Shown piece by piece: positions 24,318-32,094 of a stretch of 32,682 nucleotides of DNA. The stretch spans positions 1 through 32,682 of the forward strand of contig NZ_BCRS01000061.1 of assembly GCF_001552715.1 (NCBI RefSeq). Direction: 5' to 3'. The DNA is from Mycolicibacterium vaccae NBRC 14118 = CIP 105934. GTDB lineage: Bacteria > Actinomycetota > Actinomycetes > Mycobacteriales > Mycobacteriaceae. Both the position numbers and the translations under genes were made by a program. Numbering within the stretch: position 1 is the stretch's first letter; the number at the start of each line of letters is the position of its first letter. The notes below the pieces were generated by a model. That model did not search any database. It was not told the origin of the DNA and worked only from the letters and a program-made list of their open reading frames with translations.

Positions 24318-25931
24318 TCACGCCGGTTTCGCGTCGGTGGTCACCGTCTTCGTGGCGGCGTCGGCGCCCGACCGGCGGCCGCTGAAAATGCAGTCTGCGA
24401 TCGACAATCCGCTCACATAACTGTTGGAGCAGATACCCACTGCGTTACGGCCGGCGGCATACAGGCCGGGCACTGTGCCACCGTCCCGGTGCACGACCTC
24501 GCCGGTGGCCTCGTCGACCACGAGTCCGCCGAGCGTGAGCCCCGGGATGGGGAAGAACATCGAAGAGTCCGCCGAGATGTTGATCGAGTAGTACGGCCCG
24601 TTGCTCATGCTCGCGCACAGATCGCGCTCCTTGTGCGCGGGATCGCCCGCGCCGCTGAGCAGACCTTTCCGATAGACGTCGACCGTTCGGCGCAGTCCGG
24701 CGGGATCGATGCCGCTCTTCGCCGCGATCTCCTCGATCGACCCGGCCTTCTTGTGACCGGTCGTCAGCAGGTAGATCAGCTGGAGACGTTGAAACAGCTG
24801 CGTCTGCTCGCGGATCTGGGATCGCACCTTCCGCCACGTCGCGGCGTCGTAGACCGCCCACCCGGAGCCCCCGAACTCCCGCATCATCACATCACCGTGC
24901 GTCGCCCCGTACAGGTCTTCGTTCGCGATGCGTCGTCCGTCCTCGCCGACGGTGAGCCCTTCCAGAAAAGCACTGGGGGGTGCGAGGAACCGCCAGGCCG
25001 TGACGTTGCTCATCTTGTCGGCGATGCCGCCGGCCTCCAGCCCCAGCGCGATGCCGGTTCCGTCGTCGCCGGCGGTGCCCAGCGGTGAGACCTTCATGAA
25101 CTTCGGTGCGAACCGCTGCATCCATTCCCGGTTGTAGACGAACCCTCCGGCGGCCAGGATCACGGCGTCGGCGTGGGCTTCGCCGTCGACCGCCGCGGTG
25201 TCCCAGAGTCTTTCGGTGTGCGCCACCACGCCCCTGACGACGCCGGGTAGCCAATTGCCGACCTTGCCCGTCACCTTCGTCAGCGCCGCATGCCTGCGGA
25301 CGTGCTTGTGGTTGAGGTCCATCGCGCGGTAGCGCACCCCGGTGACTCGGCCGTCGTCGGCAGTGATCAGGGCGTGCACCCGGGCCAGCGGGAGGACGGT
25401 TACTCCCTTGGCCTCGGCGGAGCGCCGAAGATTCTCGAAAAGGGTTCGGCCCGAGCTCATGCCGGGCGAGACGACGCGATGCCCCCTCGGGGCGGGACGC
25501 GCCGCCGTCACATAGGGGTGAGCCTTCTCGTTGCCGGAGTAGTACAGGTAATGGTCGTCGGTGGGATACGAGGTCTTGTACGACGAGACCGGGCTGCCCC
25601 GGAACGGAACACCCTGGGCCTTCAGCCATTCGATCAGGGCGGGACTCTGTTCGCAGAACCTCGTCAGGGTCTCGGGGGTGACGGCGTCGCCGACTTCCTG
25701 CTGAAGGTAGGCCAGCATGTCCTCGGTGCTGTCGGTGTATCCGCCGGCGCGTTGTTCGGCTGTTCCGCCGCCGGCATAGACGATTCCGCCGGACAACGCC
25801 GTGGCGCCGCCACCGTATCCGCGGTCGACCACGAGCACGCGTGCGCCGCGGTCGGCCGCCTCGATCGCCGCCGCGGCTCCTGCAGCGCCGAAGCCGACCA
25901 CGATGACGTCGAAGTCACGTCCTGTACTCAT
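24318..25931 (-). CDS. FAD-dependent oxidoreductase, fumarate reductase/KstD superfamily
   Basis: 537 aa flavoprotein. The N-terminal dinucleotide fold is FDVIVVGFGAAGAAAAIEAADRGARVLVVDRG split across residues 7-38, followed by GGGATALSGGIVYAGGG. Later elements are ADAVILAAGGFVYNREWMQ, GDDGTGIALGLEAGG and the C-terminal FAD segment VPGLYAAGRNAVGICSNSYVSGLSIADCIFSGRR. The C-terminus lacks the Tyr-Pro-Gly-x-Gly motif of Delta1-ketosteroid dehydrogenases found in the two neighbouring flavoproteins, so a dehydrogenase or reductase with another substrate is likelier. ATG 25931 has GGGAG at 6-base spacing. It lies downstream of the thioesterase on the same strand, separated by a 163-bp gap with a palindromic repeat. 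Confidence 0.88.
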   Translation of the reverse strand: MSTGRDFDVIVVGFGAAGAAAAIEAADRGARVLVVDRGYGGGATALSGGIVYAGGGTAEQRAGGYTDSTEDMLAYLQQEVGDAVTPETLTRFCEQSPALIEWLKAQGVPFRGSPVSSYKTSYPTDDHYLYYSGNEKAHPYVTAARPAPRGHRVVSPGMSSGRTLFENLRRSAEAKGVTVLPLARVHALITADDGRVTGVRYRAMDLNHKHVRRHAALTKVTGKVGNWLPGVVRGVVAHTERLWDTAAVDGEAHADAVILAAGGFVYNREWMQRFAPKFMKVSPLGTAGDDGTGIALGLEAGGIADKMSNVTAWRFLAPPSAFLEGLTVGEDGRRIANEDLYGATHGDVMMREFGGSGWAVYDAATWRKVRSQIREQTQLFQRLQLIYLLTTGHKKAGSIEEIAAKSGIDPAGLRRTVDVYRKGLLSGAGDPAHKERDLCASMSNGPYYSINISADSSMFFPIPGLTLGGLVVDEATGEVVHRDGGTVPGLYAAGRNAVGICSNSYVSGLSIADCIFSGRRSGADAATKTVTTDAKPA

Positions 25932-26016
25932 GGAAACTCCCGTCAGGCAACAGACTTGTCGTCGAGCGCGCGGCGGCGGGTGTCGGCGTGCCGCGGTCTC
26001 TCGGGGTCTGTCGCGT

Positions 26017-26085
26017 TGTGAGCGTGCGTGTTCTCGGGGATTTCCGCGGCGTGTCGCCTGCAGACCCGCACGCTCGCGGTACGGG
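26017..26085. repeat. Palindromic intergenic repeat, copy 2 (REP/terminator-like)
   Basis: GAGCGTGCG (26020-26028) pairs with CGCACGCTC (26067-26075) around a 38-base loop. The right half matches copy 1 at 422-490 in sequence and in orientation relative to the upstream stop codon (here the thioesterase stop at 26095). No other feature is seen in the 163-bp gap apart from the ribosome-binding site of the following flavoprotein. Confidence 0.6.
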
Positions 26086-26094
26086 GGCCTGGGG

Positions 26095-26706
26095 TCATGA
26101 CTTCGCTTTCGGTCGGATGAACACACCTTCGGCCTCCACGGACACCACCCCGTTCTCGTCGGTGATGTGGCCGCAGGCAAAGGTTTTGGACTCGGTGTCC
26201 CGGTCGACCCACGCCTCCACGTGCAGCGGGCCCAGGCGCGTGGGCGCCACATATCGGATGGTCAGGGTGCCGGTGACCGCGGGTTTTCCCGGCCGGTGTG
26301 CGGTGGCGCCCAGGATGTGGTCGAGCAGCAGAGCGCAGATTCCGCCGTGGACGTGGCCGGCCGGGCCCTCGTAGGCTGAGCCCAGCGCCACATCTGTTGT
26401 CACCCTTCCGGTCTCGTCACGACGGAGGTCCAGCGGGGGAGCGATCGCGTTGCGCGTCCCGATCGCCACGTTGCCCCAGGTGAGAAACCTGCCCTCGGTG
26501 GTGGTCCGCACCGGGTGCGGCTCAGGATGCAGCCGGCCACCCAGCAACTCGGCGGCCTCGTCGATCAGTCGGTGAGCCCGCTTCACGTCGGCGTCGCCTG
26601 CCTCGCTGCGGATCGTCACGTCGACGAGCCGGCGCAGCGACCGGGTCAGCGGCGCGTACAGTTCCTCGGTGCGGCGGGCCTGTTCGGGGTCCAGGGGTGC
26701 GTTCAC
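26095..26706 (-). CDS. PaaI-family hotdog-fold thioesterase
   Basis: 203 aa. A helical N-terminal extension (about 1-60) precedes a single hotdog domain with GHVHGGICALLLDHILGATAH (the hotdog HGG-x-x-x-x-x-x-D helix), TGTLTIRYVAPTRLGPLHVEAWVD and ACGHITDENGVVSVEAEGVFI. PaaI-type enzymes hydrolyse acyl-CoA thioesters; in this setting the substrate may be a ring-cleavage or side-chain CoA intermediate. The start GTG 26706 overlaps the stop of the upstream KstD-like gene as GTGA, so it is translationally coupled, which explains the poor Shine-Dalgarno. The PadR gene is divergent upstream of this pair. Confidence is high for the fold, low for the substrate. Confidence 0.88.
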   Translation of the reverse strand: MNAPLDPEQARRTEELYAPLTRSLRRLVDVTIRSEAGDADVKRAHRLIDEAAELLGGRLHPEPHPVRTTTEGRFLTWGNVAIGTRNAIAPPLDLRRDETGRVTTDVALGSAYEGPAGHVHGGICALLLDHILGATAHRPGKPAVTGTLTIRYVAPTRLGPLHVEAWVDRDTESKTFACGHITDENGVVSVEAEGVFIRPKAKS

Positions 26707-28262
26707 CCTTCGCCGTCCCGGCCGGCCATGTCCAGCGCCGCGAGATGGCTGAACAGCAGTGACGCGCCGATCGGGTTCCCGCCGCCGGGGTAGGTGGTGC
26801 CCGACACCGCGGCCATGGTGTTGCCTGCCGCATACAACCCCGGGATCGGGACGCCCTCGGTGGTCAGGACCCGCGCCCGGGTATCGGTGCGCAGTCCGCC
26901 CTTGGTGCCGAGGTCGGACAACCCGAAGGTGGCCGCGTGATACGGCGGGGTGTCGATCGGGACCAACGGTGATTCACCGTTGGTGAACACCCTGTCGTAG
27001 GCCTCGGCGCCGCGGCCGAAGTCCTCGTCGACTCCGGCTGCGGCGAGCTTGTTGAACCGCTCGATGGTCGCTTCCAGTTCGTCGGCCGGGACCCCGATGG
27101 CGTCGGCCAGCCCGGCGATGGTGTCGGCGCTGTGCCACAGTCCAGCGGCGCGGTACTGCTGCGGATCCACCATCGACACGTTGGTCGCGCCGACCGGCGG
27201 CACGGCTCCGGCGCGGTTGTCGTAGACCATCCAGAACGGCAAACGCGTTGTGCCGTCGTCTATCTGCCGGATGACCTCGCGTCCGAGCCGGTCGTAGGGT
27301 GCGGACTCGTTGACGAAGCGGCGGCCGTCCTGGTTGACGAAGATGCCGCCGGTGAACCACAGCGCGAATGCCGAGCGTCCGTCGGGATGCGTCATCCCGG
27401 GCGACCACCATGCCTGGTCCATCAGGTCGAGGTCCGCGCCGATCGCGATCGCGGCCCGGTGCGCCCGGCCTGTGCTGCCCGGCCCTCCCATCGTGTCGGC
27501 GGCGCTGCCTGGCACGCCGTACTGGGACCGCATGGCGGCGTTCTGCTCGAAACCGCCGCTGGCCAGCAGGACCCCACGCCGGGCCCGGACGCGGATCCTG
27601 TTGCCGCCGTGGTCGATCACCGCTCCGACGACACGGTCACCGTCGGTGAGCAGTTCGGCGAGCGTGGCGTTGCGCCAGCAGGCGACGTCGGGCAGTTGCG
27701 CCATCGCGGCGAGGAATCTGCCGACCAGCGCCCGTCCGCCGACGAGCAGGTCAGGTGCGGGGGCGCCGAGACGTTCGGTGTCCAACGGCCCGCGCACCAG
27801 ACCGGCGTACTCGCCGAGCGCGCTGTCGGGCAGCGGCACCGGGATGGTGTGCCGGTAGCCGTCGTCGCGCGCCCCCGGCGCCGAACCGAAGTAGTCCGGC
27901 CAGGGCAGCGCGGCGAACTCGAAAGCCGGATCCTGTTCCAGGTAGTGGATCAGTCCTGCGCCGCCGCGGACGTAGGCGTCCTGCAGGGCACGGGGGGTAC
28001 GGTCACCGACCACGGCGTGGAAGTAGGTCAGCGCGTCGTCGATGGTGTCGTCGGTCCCGGCGCGCAGCAGCACCGGGTTGCACGGGAACCACATGCCGCC
28101 ACCGCCTGAGTAGGCCGTGGTGCCGCCGAACTTGTCAGTGGCCTCGACCAGCAGCACCGACAGCCCCTCCCGCGCCGCGGTGTAGGCGCCCGCGACACCG
28201 CCGCCGGAACCGGCCACGACGACATCGACCTCGGCATCGAAGCCGGTGGCGGGATCAGTCAC
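26703..28262 (-). CDS. KstD-like FAD-dependent 3-ketosteroid dehydrogenase family protein
   Basis: 519 aa from GTG 28262. The FAD-binding fold VDVVVAGSGGGVAGAYTAAREGLSVLLVE spans about residues 13-41 and is followed by GGTTAYSGGGGMWFPCN. WPDYFGSAPG, FVNESAPYDRLG and the C-terminal TYPGGGNPIGASLLF correspond to the three catalytic regions of Delta1-KstD. Tyr491 and Gly495 here match Tyr487 and Gly491 of the Rhodococcus enzyme by spacing. Delta1-KstD introduces a C1-C2 double bond in the steroid A ring. The start is uncertain: TTG 28274 and GTG 28268 are in frame, none has a Shine-Dalgarno, and a short leader frame ends just beyond GTG 28262. It heads an operon with the thioesterase and is divergent from PadR. 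Confidence 0.87.
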   Translation of the reverse strand: MTDPATGFDAEVDVVVAGSGGGVAGAYTAAREGLSVLLVEATDKFGGTTAYSGGGGMWFPCNPVLLRAGTDDTIDDALTYFHAVVGDRTPRALQDAYVRGGAGLIHYLEQDPAFEFAALPWPDYFGSAPGARDDGYRHTIPVPLPDSALGEYAGLVRGPLDTERLGAPAPDLLVGGRALVGRFLAAMAQLPDVACWRNATLAELLTDGDRVVGAVIDHGGNRIRVRARRGVLLASGGFEQNAAMRSQYGVPGSAADTMGGPGSTGRAHRAAIAIGADLDLMDQAWWSPGMTHPDGRSAFALWFTGGIFVNQDGRRFVNESAPYDRLGREVIRQIDDGTTRLPFWMVYDNRAGAVPPVGATNVSMVDPQQYRAAGLWHSADTIAGLADAIGVPADELEATIERFNKLAAAGVDEDFGRGAEAYDRVFTNGESPLVPIDTPPYHAATFGLSDLGTKGGLRTDTRARVLTTEGVPIPGLYAAGNTMAAVSGTTYPGGGNPIGASLLFSHLAALDMAGRDGEG

Positions 28263-28305
28263 GGGCACCGCCAAGCGCGCCGTGTCCGCCGTGACAAGCG
28301 GTCAT
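28255..28305 (-). CDS. Possible 16-residue leader peptide upstream of the KstD-like gene
   Basis: ATG 28305 is preceded by GAGGAGGGGC, the best Shine-Dalgarno in this region. It opens a 16-codon frame, MTACHGGHGALGGARD, whose TGA (28257-28255) lies 2 bases past the GTG 28262 start of the flavoprotein in another frame. It could couple translation or act as a leader. An alternative is that the flavoprotein start belongs here and a frameshift separates them. No homology is claimed. Confidence 0.3.
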   Translation of the reverse strand: MTACHGGHGALGGARD

Positions 28306-28421
28306 GCCCCTCCTCGGTGTAGGTCGACCCGGTGTCGGATCACTGTCGCCCGGCCCCACCGGTGGCGCAACGCCCCCTCCCGGTCAGCGGTAGTGACGCG
28401 CCGCCGCGATCTGCTCGTTGC

Positions 28422-28427
28422 TAGCCT
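28422..28427 (+). promoter_or_regulatory. -10 box of a predicted leaderless padR promoter
   Basis: TAGCCT fits TANNNT and lies six bases before GTG 28434. No Shine-Dalgarno precedes that start, so transcription probably begins at the start codon. No clear PadR-type ATGT/ACAT dyad was seen in the 128-bp gap. Confidence 0.5.
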
Positions 28428-28433
28428 TGGCCG

Positions 28434-29120
28434 GTGACGGAAGAGTCCGACAACGCGCCTGGTGGGCTGAATGTGTCGCCCACCGGGTGGGCCTTGCTCG
28501 GGATGCTCTCCGGCGGTGCGGAACTGTCGGGTTACGACATCAAGAAGTGGATCAACTGGGCCATTCAGTTCTTCTACTCCAGCCCGGCGTACAGCCAGAT
28601 CTACTCGGAACTCAAGCGGTTGGAACGGCTCGGGCTGGTCACCTCGCGCGTCGACGCCGGCATCCGCAGCCGGCGGATGTACAAGATCACCGACAGCGGT
28701 CTGGTCGCGGTCACCCGTTGGGCCAACGAGGAATCCGTGGAACCGCCTACCCTGAAACACAATCCGCTGCTGCGGGTGATGCTGGGCCACCTGCTCAACC
28801 CCGGGCGGCTCCGGGAGATCCTCACCGACCACGCCGCTTACGCCGAGCAGATGCACCAGGCCGCAGCCACCGAGGTGCGGTGGACCGGTGAGCAGCCCGC
28901 CTGGTCGTACGCGCGGTTGGCCCTGCGGTGGTCGGAACAGTACTACGCGGCCGAGCGTGACCTGGCGCTGCAGATGATCAAGGAACTCGACGCCGTCGAC
29001 GAGACCTTCGGCGAGTCCGGCCCGGCGGGTGTGGAGTTCCCGGTGCGCGAATACTGGTACGAGGTGGAGCGGCGGATCGCCGCAGAACGCGAGCCCGAGA
29101 CCGGGGAACCCGGAAACTGA
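28434..29120 (+). CDS. PadR-family transcriptional regulator
   Basis: 228 aa. The N-terminal winged helix (about 15-100) has the PadR signatures TGWALLGMLSGGAELSGYDIKKW, AYSQIYSELKRLERLGLVTS and RRMYKITDSGLVAVTRW. A helical C-terminal dimerisation domain (about 115-225, rich in Glu, Trp and Tyr) follows. PadR repressors usually sense phenolic or hydrophobic ligands. The gene lies between two minus-strand KstD-like genes: divergent from the one at 26703-28262 and convergent (1-bp gap, TGAcTCA) with the one at 29122-30825, so it likely controls the surrounding catabolic genes. The GTG start looks leaderless. The ligand is unknown. Confidence 0.92.
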   Translation: MTEESDNAPGGLNVSPTGWALLGMLSGGAELSGYDIKKWINWAIQFFYSSPAYSQIYSELKRLERLGLVTSRVDAGIRSRRMYKITDSGLVAVTRWANEESVEPPTLKHNPLLRVMLGHLLNPGRLREILTDHAAYAEQMHQAAATEVRWTGEQPAWSYARLALRWSEQYYAAERDLALQMIKELDAVDETFGESGPAGVEFPVREYWYEVERRIAAEREPETGEPGN

Positions 29121-29121
29121 C

Positions 29122-30825
29122 TCAGGCGAGGCGGCCCGCGGCATGCCGGGCGGCGATGTAGCCGAACACGACACCCTGCCCGATCGTCGCACCCGCGCCG
29201 GGATAGGTCTTGCCGAACGTGTTCGCGGCGGTGTTGCCGATCGCGTACAGCCCCTCCATCGCCGAACCGTCCTCACGAAGGACCCGGCCGCGGGCGTCGG
29301 CGCGCAGCCCGCCACAGGTGCCCAGGTCGCTGAGCACCACCTTGACCGCGTAGTACGGTCCTGAATCCAGCGGCCGCAGATTGGGATTGGGGTCGACTGT
29401 GGGATCACCGTAGTAGCGGTCGTAGGCGCTGGCCCCCCGCCCGAAGTCGTCGTCCACGCCCGCCCGGGCCAAGGCGTTGAACCGGTTGATCGTCGCGGCG
29501 AACGTCTCCGGCGCGACGTCGATACGCCGCGCCAGATCCGTGAGACCGTCGCTGCGGTGGGCGATCCCGGCGTCGTACCACGACCGGGGGATCGGCATGC
29601 GCGGGAACAGCTCTGCGGCCATGAGGTAGCTGTTTCGGTACCGCTGGTCGAACACCATCCACATGGTGTCCACCGGGTTGCCGGATTGTTCGCGCCTGAG
29701 CAGTTCCTGCCCGAACGACATGTAGTCGGTGGCCTCGTTGATGAAGCGTTCGCCGTTCTGGTCGACCAGCAGGCACCCCGGCAGGGACCGCTCGGCGAGC
29801 ATGACGGTCGGGTCGCCGTCGGGCAGCGGGGCGAACGCCGGGAACCACCACGCCTGATCCATCAGCGCGGTGTCGGCGCCGAGATCCTGCGCCAGCCGGA
29901 TCGCGTCGCCGGTGTTGCCTTCGGAGCCGAGGCTGAGGTGCTCGCCCAGTTGCTCGGACTGGAACTTGTGCCGCCAGCTCATCTGATGGTCGAAACCCCC
30001 TGCGGCCAGCACAACACCGCGCCGCGCTGTGACCTGCACCTCGGTGCCGTCGCGGTCCACCACCGCGCCGGTCACCCGGTCACCGTCGACCAGCAGCGTT
30101 GAGACCGGCGAGTCGGTCCACACCGGTATTCGGGCGTCGAGGACACCGGCGAACAGACCGGCAGCCAGCGCTTGGCCGCCGGCGGCGTAGCGGCGACGCA
30201 GCGCCAGACCGCCGATGCCCTGCGCCGCCCGCAGCAGGATGCGCGGCCAGGACTTACGCGGCGTCCGGGCCATCAGGTTCAACCAGCGGTAGTCCGCGCC
30301 GGTGACCGGCATCGGGAAGTCGGATTCCATGACCCCCGGGCGCAGCCGGGCCAGTTCGGCGCCGAGCACCGCAGTGTCGAACGGGCGGCATTCACAGGTG
30401 CGCCCGACGGCGCTGCCGCCGGGCTTCTCCGGGTGATAGTCCGAGTAGCCCTTGGCCCAGAGGAACTTCATCGTCGTGGTGCGGCGCAACATCTCGATGG
30501 TCGCAGGACCGTATTCCACGAAGGCGTGCGCCCGGTCGAGGGGAGCGTCGCCGTCGACCAGGCCGTCGAGGTACGTACGGCCGAACTCCAGGGTGTCCCC
30601 GGAACGGGCCTCGGTGAGGATCGGGTTGCCCGGCATCCAGAACGCGCCTCCGGAGCGGGCCAGCGAGCCGCCCACATACGGCGTCTTCTCCACGATCAAC
30701 GCCGAAAGGCCCGCCTCATGGGCCGCCAGGGCGGCGGCCATGCCGGTGCCGGATCCGACGACCAGCAGATCGACGGTGATGTTCTCCCGAGATGTCACCG
30801 GGCGATTCTCGGGGTGGTCGGCCAC
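29122..30825 (-). CDS. KstD-like FAD-dependent 3-ketosteroid dehydrogenase family protein, second copy
   Basis: 567 aa. FAD-binding fold VDLLVVGSGTGMAAALAAHEAG begins at residue 18, then GGSLARSGGAFWMPGN. Tyr130 in GYSDYHPEKPGG, the tyrosine in FINEATDYMSFG and Tyr541/Gly545 in KTYPGAGATIGQG correspond to the active-site positions of Delta1-KstD, so this copy keeps the whole catalytic set. It would desaturate ring A of a 3-ketosteroid using FAD. GTG 30825 is used; GTG 30798 is an in-frame alternative and neither has a strong Shine-Dalgarno. It is divergent from the KshA-type gene (111-bp gap). KstD and KshA together open ring B, so the pairing is functionally sensible. Confidence 0.9.
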   Translation of the reverse strand: MADHPENRPVTSRENITVDLLVVGSGTGMAAALAAHEAGLSALIVEKTPYVGGSLARSGGAFWMPGNPILTEARSGDTLEFGRTYLDGLVDGDAPLDRAHAFVEYGPATIEMLRRTTTMKFLWAKGYSDYHPEKPGGSAVGRTCECRPFDTAVLGAELARLRPGVMESDFPMPVTGADYRWLNLMARTPRKSWPRILLRAAQGIGGLALRRRYAAGGQALAAGLFAGVLDARIPVWTDSPVSTLLVDGDRVTGAVVDRDGTEVQVTARRGVVLAAGGFDHQMSWRHKFQSEQLGEHLSLGSEGNTGDAIRLAQDLGADTALMDQAWWFPAFAPLPDGDPTVMLAERSLPGCLLVDQNGERFINEATDYMSFGQELLRREQSGNPVDTMWMVFDQRYRNSYLMAAELFPRMPIPRSWYDAGIAHRSDGLTDLARRIDVAPETFAATINRFNALARAGVDDDFGRGASAYDRYYGDPTVDPNPNLRPLDSGPYYAVKVVLSDLGTCGGLRADARGRVLREDGSAMEGLYAIGNTAANTFGKTYPGAGATIGQGVVFGYIAARHAAGRLA

Positions 30826-30834
30826 CGTGTGCCC

Positions 30835-30862
30835 GGTGATGCCCGGTCAGTGGAACATCACC
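30835..30862. promoter_or_regulatory. Dyad in the kstD-like/kshA divergent promoter
   Basis: GGTGATG (30835-30841) and CATCACC (30856-30862) are perfect 7-bp inverted repeats with a 14-base spacer, 10 bases from the flavoprotein start. Nothing nearby fits the KstR pattern TNNAACNNGTTNNA. It may be the operator of a local regulator such as PadR; this is inference. Confidence 0.4.
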
Positions 30863-30936
30863 CGGCTCATCCGGGAACACCGGTGCTACAACGGAATTTC
30901 GCTAGCAGCACGCAACAACAGTGAGGATGACCGGCG

Positions 30937-32094
30937 ATGACTTCGGTGCAGCCCGACAATGCCACAGACGTCCGGCAGATCGAGGCGCAGGCCGCGCCGA
31001 CCAGGTATGCGCGCGGTTGGCACTGCCTGGGGCTGACACGGGATCTCGGTGACGGGAAGCCGCATTCCATCAACGCGTTCGGCACCAAACTGGTGGTGTT
31101 CCGTGGCGAGGACGGCAGGACCAACGTCCTGGACGCGTACTGCCGGCACATGGGTGGGGACCTGTCCGACGGTGAGGTCAAGGGCAACGAGATCGCCTGC
31201 CCGTTCCACGACTGGCGGTGGGGCGGCGATGGTCGCTGCAAGCAGATTCCGTACAGCCGCCGCGTGCCCAAGCTCGCGCGCACCGCGACGTGGCCCACCA
31301 TGGAGCAGGACGGCATGCTGTTCGTCTGGAACGATCCGGAGAAGAAGGCGCCGCCGGCCGACGTGACGATCCCGCACATCGAGGGCATCGGCACCGACGG
31401 CTGGACCGACTGGCACTGGTACAGCACGGTGGTGAACACCAACTGCCGCGAGATCATCGACAACGTCGTCGACATGGCGCACTTCTTCTACATCCACGGC
31501 GGGCTGCCCACCGGGTTCAAAAATATCTTCGAAGGCCACGTCGCCACGCAGTACTACCGCAGCGACGCCCGACCCGACCTCGGCAGCGGGGAAGGCGCCA
31601 AGATCCTGGGCACCACCTCCGTGGCCTCCTACTACGGGCCGTCCTTCATGATCGACGACCTGACCTACCACTACGAGCACGGCGATCAGCGCACCGTGCT
31701 GCTCAACTGCCACTACCCGATCGACGCCGATTCCTTTGTGCTGCAGTACGGCATCACGGTGGAGAAGTCGGAAGCGCTGCCCGAGGACGCGGCGATGCAG
31801 ATGGCCGTCGCGCTGGGCGACTTCGTCAAGATGGGGTTCGAGCAGGACGTCGCGATCTGGCGGCGCAAGGCCCGCATCGACAACCCGCTGCTGTGCGAGG
31901 AGGACGGCCCCGTCTACCAGCTGCGCCGGTGGTACGAGCAGTTCTACGTCGACGCCGCCGACGTCACCCCGGACATGGTGAACCGCTTCGAGTTCGAGAT
32001 CGACACCACCCGTCCGCGGGAAGCGTGGATGAAAGAGGTCGAGGCGAACCTGGCGGCGGGCCGACTGCCGAAATTGGTGGGCCTGACCAAATGA
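30937..32094 (+). CDS. kshA: 3-ketosteroid 9-alpha-hydroxylase oxygenase subunit (KshA family)
   Basis: 385 aa, the usual KshA length. The Rieske [2Fe-2S] centre is Cys69-x-His71 in CRHMGGDL and Cys88-x2-His91 in CPFHDWRWGGDGRC. The mononuclear iron ligands are His182 and His187 in DNVVDMAHFFYIHGGLP and Asp304 in FEQDVAIWRRK, closely matching M. tuberculosis KshA. Other KshA traits are PTRYARGWHCLG, GPSFMI, NCHYPI-x-x-DSFVLQ and YQLRRWYEQFYVD. It hydroxylates C9 of 3-ketosteroids, needing the KshB reductase, which is not in the window. ATG 30937 has GAGGA about 9 bases upstream. Saprophytic actinobacteria carry several KshA homologues, so this may be a paralogue with other steroid preference. 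It overlaps the next gene as ATGA. Confidence 0.92.
   Translation: MTSVQPDNATDVRQIEAQAAPTRYARGWHCLGLTRDLGDGKPHSINAFGTKLVVFRGEDGRTNVLDAYCRHMGGDLSDGEVKGNEIACPFHDWRWGGDGRCKQIPYSRRVPKLARTATWPTMEQDGMLFVWNDPEKKAPPADVTIPHIEGIGTDGWTDWHWYSTVVNTNCREIIDNVVDMAHFFYIHGGLPTGFKNIFEGHVATQYYRSDARPDLGSGEGAKILGTTSVASYYGPSFMIDDLTYHYEHGDQRTVLLNCHYPIDADSFVLQYGITVEKSEALPEDAAMQMAVALGDFVKMGFEQDVAIWRRKARIDNPLLCEEDGPVYQLRRWYEQFYVDAADVTPDMVNRFEFEIDTTRPREAWMKEVEANLAAGRLPKLVGLTK

Noticed and set aside
28306..28433. TCACT/AGTGA pair as a PadR operator
   Set aside because: The half-sites are about 50 bases apart and only 5 bp long, so they are likely chance.
30826..30936. KstR-type operator in the kshA promoter
   Set aside because: No sequence matching TNNAACNNGTTNNA was found by eye here or in the mce promoter region; only unrelated dyads were seen.
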